Origin: an uncultured Clostridia bacterium
GTDB taxonomy: Bacteria; Bacillota; Clostridia; Oscillospirales; Oscillospiraceae
DNA length: 16,147 nucleotides
Assembly: GCA_947169005.1 (NCBI GenBank)
Contig: CAMVOG010000021.1
Coordinates: 1-16,147 of the forward strand
Reading direction: 5' to 3'
Shown here: piece after piece, positions 15,601-16,147 of the stretch
How positions within the stretch are numbered: the first letter of the stretch is position 1
Layout: each line of letters begins with the position of its first letter
Program-made: the position numbers and the translations under genes
Notes under the pieces: generated by a model
Databases searched by the model: none
The model's input: the letters and a program-made list of their open reading frames with translations, nothing else
Told to the model about the DNA's origin: nothing

Positions 15601-16147
15601 GCACCTGCGCCGCAGAGGGCGTGATCAGGTATACCTGTCTTGTCTGCGGGGAAGAGCGGACAGTTGCTATCTCCGCAAAGCCGCATACGCCCGGCGCGCC
15701 GCAGCGCGAAAATGAAACGGCTGCTACCTGTACGGCAGAGGGCGGCTATGATGAAGTCGTGTACTGCTCCGTTTGCCACGCGGAGATTTCGAGAGAGACC
15801 CATACAATCCCCAAAACCGCTCATACCTGGGTCAATCGGGAGCTGACGCCGACAGATGCGAGTATGTGTTATGACACGGCGAATGTTTGCTCTGTGTGTG
15901 AGACCGTAGACGAATCAACCCGTGTGCACCATGAACATGACTGGGGCGAGTGGCAAGTCAAAACCCCGGCGCAGATCGGCGTACCCGGCGAAGAGACCCG
16001 TGTGTGCAACCATATCACAACCCATGTTGAGACGCGGGAGATTCCAGCGCTGCCGAATGATACGACGATAACTATCAGAAGCTATAGAACGGTGAGTGGG
16101 AACAATCAACTGGGGGGTTCTCGAACTACAGAAACAAGGTATTCGAT
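9663..16147 (+). CDS. Giant multidomain surface protein (CHHC repeats, degenerate CHAP, VWA, SpaA/CnaB-like), at least 2161 aa, 3' end outside window
   Basis: One frame stays open from the GTG to the window edge; I read every codon and found no stop. Order by residue: basic n-region and hydrophobic segment (about 14-38), a signal peptide or anchor; seven Cys/His repeats (57-224); CHAP-like domain (about 254-418) with Asn302 at the nucleophile position, His371 and PGDLVF (349-354); beta-rich region ending GGFSVYAIVYTVDF (552-565); a beta domain with LTVTMTDGEVFTVEV (from 686) and a KWLFDHWEQDG...LVAYF repeat-like piece (about 938-976). Then a von Willebrand A domain (about 1046-1375) with MIDAS Asp1056/Ser1058/Ser1060, Thr1250 and Asp1287; pilin-type beta domains; a SpaA-like domain with Lys1741 and YYLIEAQAP (Glu1812); a Gly-Glu-Thr linker (about 1890-1906); a CnaB-like start (1942-1965); and Cys-x2-Cys repeats. 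An adhesin or pilus-tip-like role is inferred. The anchor motif would lie beyond the window. Confidence 0.93.
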   Translation, partial: MDELIQAQLKKLQQAKRRRIRWLSAFLALALLVTLVTTDALTLNGEARVYTERVLDCSYTPHAHTAECYNEAGELICGQADYALHTHNADCYDYEGKLVCLLPEIPEHTHSEACYEERLLLVCEEDTTGHVHSEACYDWPEETVLTEDGEEIIVRAEEPVLVCGLAEGEGAHVHTEDCWELERTLTCGLEEHQRHTHSAECYNEAGELVCGKLEVPVHIHGSGCLKTVELSQEEVALRGLAEAEAAPARRLTGDWSEDLPAVAASQLGYVENADDLGLGADGVERPYTVYGDWYGDAYGAWNGAFVAWCLNEAGIPAARFARHSDPAAWQRELELAKNWFDPFAEAPLPGDLVFLRLGETEAEAETPAADHVAIVTGFGLEQSGELMLRVVEAAEGEVRESAYAAGDARVLGFARLPREDEDPAYPAQDFEELCGGVRVTVRAESGAFPAGTTMIVTPVETEEILDAVSGAVESAADELRVQAVDIAFYNEAGEELEPLRPIRVTMAAEEIAQQENPVVVHVDGEGQAQVVETKVAAQLDEAPAEDELVFDAGGFSVYAIVYTVDFRFAVNGKEFTFHINGGDGVSFSALAELLGIAADDPATEEDELWDFVTNVESVAFSDPALLWVGAVPQDMSLGELKQSAGLSCAYSAELTAEQIAAMNEAPLRAGDWALVSLAPFDTRESLTVTMTDGEVFTVEVTDAQEVSDVEAATIDVNKSYLICYEVTSGNQTTYYLLKNDGTVDSAHHPDTEGDTDAAHNFEHLNSTYCWSFNYIFKEKDVEHNLEKNYYLIRPIDNKARTLTLNNPGEELVQQGNSNVGIVWTEDGFILEGYHNIAASGEEPHYVRLGFENGAFKGVDGKGVKVHIYEMDTLPTYDYTVLSADETRGKVSVGGGTPQASVEATSNHDKMNDGTITATPVDHKNNNLNPQQQGYGQNKWLFDHWEQDGLPLDRNQYPQTIAAEKLPIPFNGSNLVAYFKQNPNYVVPISEKEPSSIEDMTQWLNELEHREIPLEASATTKTAEVFDYENRIYRVDLSTRASFQTFAGSLDMAFCLDVSNSMYFPSKLVETTSATRANPMPIYKINNNSTNKGWLNTSRGWNNPYYLVADASGTATVFRIYYKDGYWKAQDASRTTESEKSFRIGVDEFKTNYGESENYPFSKGDNDNTTYTIYDAGDDGRNRFYYLNNSFSSGSTDLNTIAGLLKVAGDESPNVNIAYNTFNGSLGSQRQDFQPASTLTVNLQYASGGGTRPDQAFNDAQNFNWTADYTVVNGELTETDRYVILVTDGAPQGGTAPSSGTVEDAVRAAAQNLKNNSHVKLITVGLSLDKVTSGKQLLYDLADLDENGEKMFYLAESASELGDIFRQITKTLMENVIVYGDITDKVGEAFYLVDKESGMPLGADDMIDIEGNLTTDSNAAAGVVQPDGVTVKWLNQPIDATNGWHGTVYVKAKEDLIGGNAVKTNAADEGENAARFVATSYKAGNKAPVQFVDTDEVDYLTLTTTKPSPMVNVNELTFTMAETEWTVYLGTGVDPEKQLKKLFEQVLVEQVVNEDASLHYTLSPNSISDDRENETHGTAATFPLAPVILDRMWKEGGTEYAKYYTLEGGKPVLNWDVFLKDILNGGVTVPYHRYGIEGENSNIVVTLEKTTTPASLAGETAENPIPAHDTTVVGEGVETYTLTVKYNPDYTVLPLGQGGNPPDVDMHTGTYGSMYQGHATGRETSENIHKINVYAVPLDVYKTDDSDHPLSGALFRLYRMDDVNGVTVSELDSAHKYIEVASATSEADGVARLKDGEGNDFGLVSEETYYLIEAQAPQNYTRLSDVWVVQLQTEIGEFTDLDGTVIPPDRTMPDGISDGMYPFNWDERARVLVNGSPVKVIAKTVTEEDEGGTGGETGSETGGETAGEAQVETFEVADGSYVSHKAAVSFRHTVVNSKGGAFGITVNKTWADELAHNPVTVTLYRVSEKGHAWDVGEIVPSTCAAEGVIRYTCLVCGEERTVAISAKPHTPGAPQRENETAATCTAEGGYDEVVYCSVCHAEISRETHTIPKTAHTWVNRELTPTDASMCYDTANVCSVCETVDESTRVHHEHDWGEWQVKTPAQIGVPGEETRVCNHITTHVETREIPALPNDTTITIRSYRTVSGNNQLGGSRTTETRYS
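9831..10334 (+). repeat. Seven-fold CHHC protein repeat in the surface protein
   Basis: Seven units of C-x(4-8)-H-x-H-x3-C: Cys57-Cys68, 77-91, 100-114, 123-136, 163-178, 187-201 and 210-224. Each keeps two Cys and two His, and a Tyr or Trp follows the second Cys in units 1-6. DNA of units 1-2 and 6-7 is nearly identical (9861-9896 versus 10260-10295, 34 of 36 bases), which indicates recent internal duplication. Confidence 0.88.
15570..16052 (+). repeat. Cys-x2-Cys repeats at the visible C-terminal end of the surface protein
   Basis: Units of about 40-45 residues pairing a single Cys with a CxxC: Cys1982...Cys1992-Cys1995, Cys2023...Cys2035-Cys2038 and Cys2069...Cys2076-Cys2079, with His-Thr or His-Asp-Trp spacers. 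A fourth unit has only Cys2115. The pattern resembles a repeat (TCT..GY..YC.VCG...PA.GH.W) I recall from large clostridial surface proteins. No function is known to me. Confidence 0.75.

Noticed and set aside
11952..15824. Further long antisense ORFs (11952-12686, 13485-14387, 14526-15824)
   Set aside because: Low-complexity His/Val/Gly-rich translations typical of reverse-strand shadows; the sense frame contains VWA and pilin motifs.

Overview
The window looks like a chromosomal segment of a GC-rich Gram-positive anaerobe of the class Clostridia, plausibly a gut Oscillospirales-type organism. The basis is strong AGGAGG-type ribosome binding sites, consensus sigma-A promoters, U-tailed intrinsic terminators, a trmK-nif3 pair as in Bacillus/Clostridia, and a giant SpaA/CnaB-type surface protein. 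Species cannot be read from the sequence. There are no rRNA, tRNA, CRISPR, transposase or phage genes.

Left part (1-6692), housekeeping. On the minus strand lie ilvB and the start of ilvN (acetolactate synthase, branched-chain amino acid synthesis), coupled by an ATGA overlap. Divergent from them is a two-gene operon, also ATGA-coupled: an MscS-type channel and an ABCB-type half-transporter. Then come a 69-aa CxxC protein (DUF1858), a strong terminator, trmK (tRNA m1A22 methyltransferase) and nif3/DUF34. Two copies of a heptamer-plus-palindrome intergenic repeat sit directly after the ABC gene and across the 3' end of trmK, where the repeat supplies the last codons and the stop.

Middle (6693-9061). 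A 345-bp non-coding block is packed with hairpins and contains a MITE-like element with 10-bp terminal inverted repeats. It ends in a bidirectional terminator. Beyond it, reading leftward, are a MATE-family efflux pump and a small membrane protein behind one promoter, which carries a perfect 12-bp palindrome between its -35 and -10.

Right part (9131-16147), accessory. A 530-bp AT-rich leader without a convincing gene precedes one huge open reading frame. It starts at a GTG with an ideal ribosome binding site and stays open for 2161 codons to the window edge. I translated it codon by codon and found no stop. It encodes a secreted or cell-wall surface protein: signal/membrane segment, seven C-H-x-H-C (CHHC) repeats, a CHAP-like domain whose catalytic Cys is replaced by Asn, beta-rich domains, a von Willebrand A domain with intact MIDAS and a large insert, SpaA/CnaB-like pilin domains, and Cys-x2-Cys repeats at the cut end. 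The long antisense ORFs over this gene are codon-bias shadows. The surface protein is the most interesting object here. The paired repeats, hairpin array and promoter palindrome are secondary.
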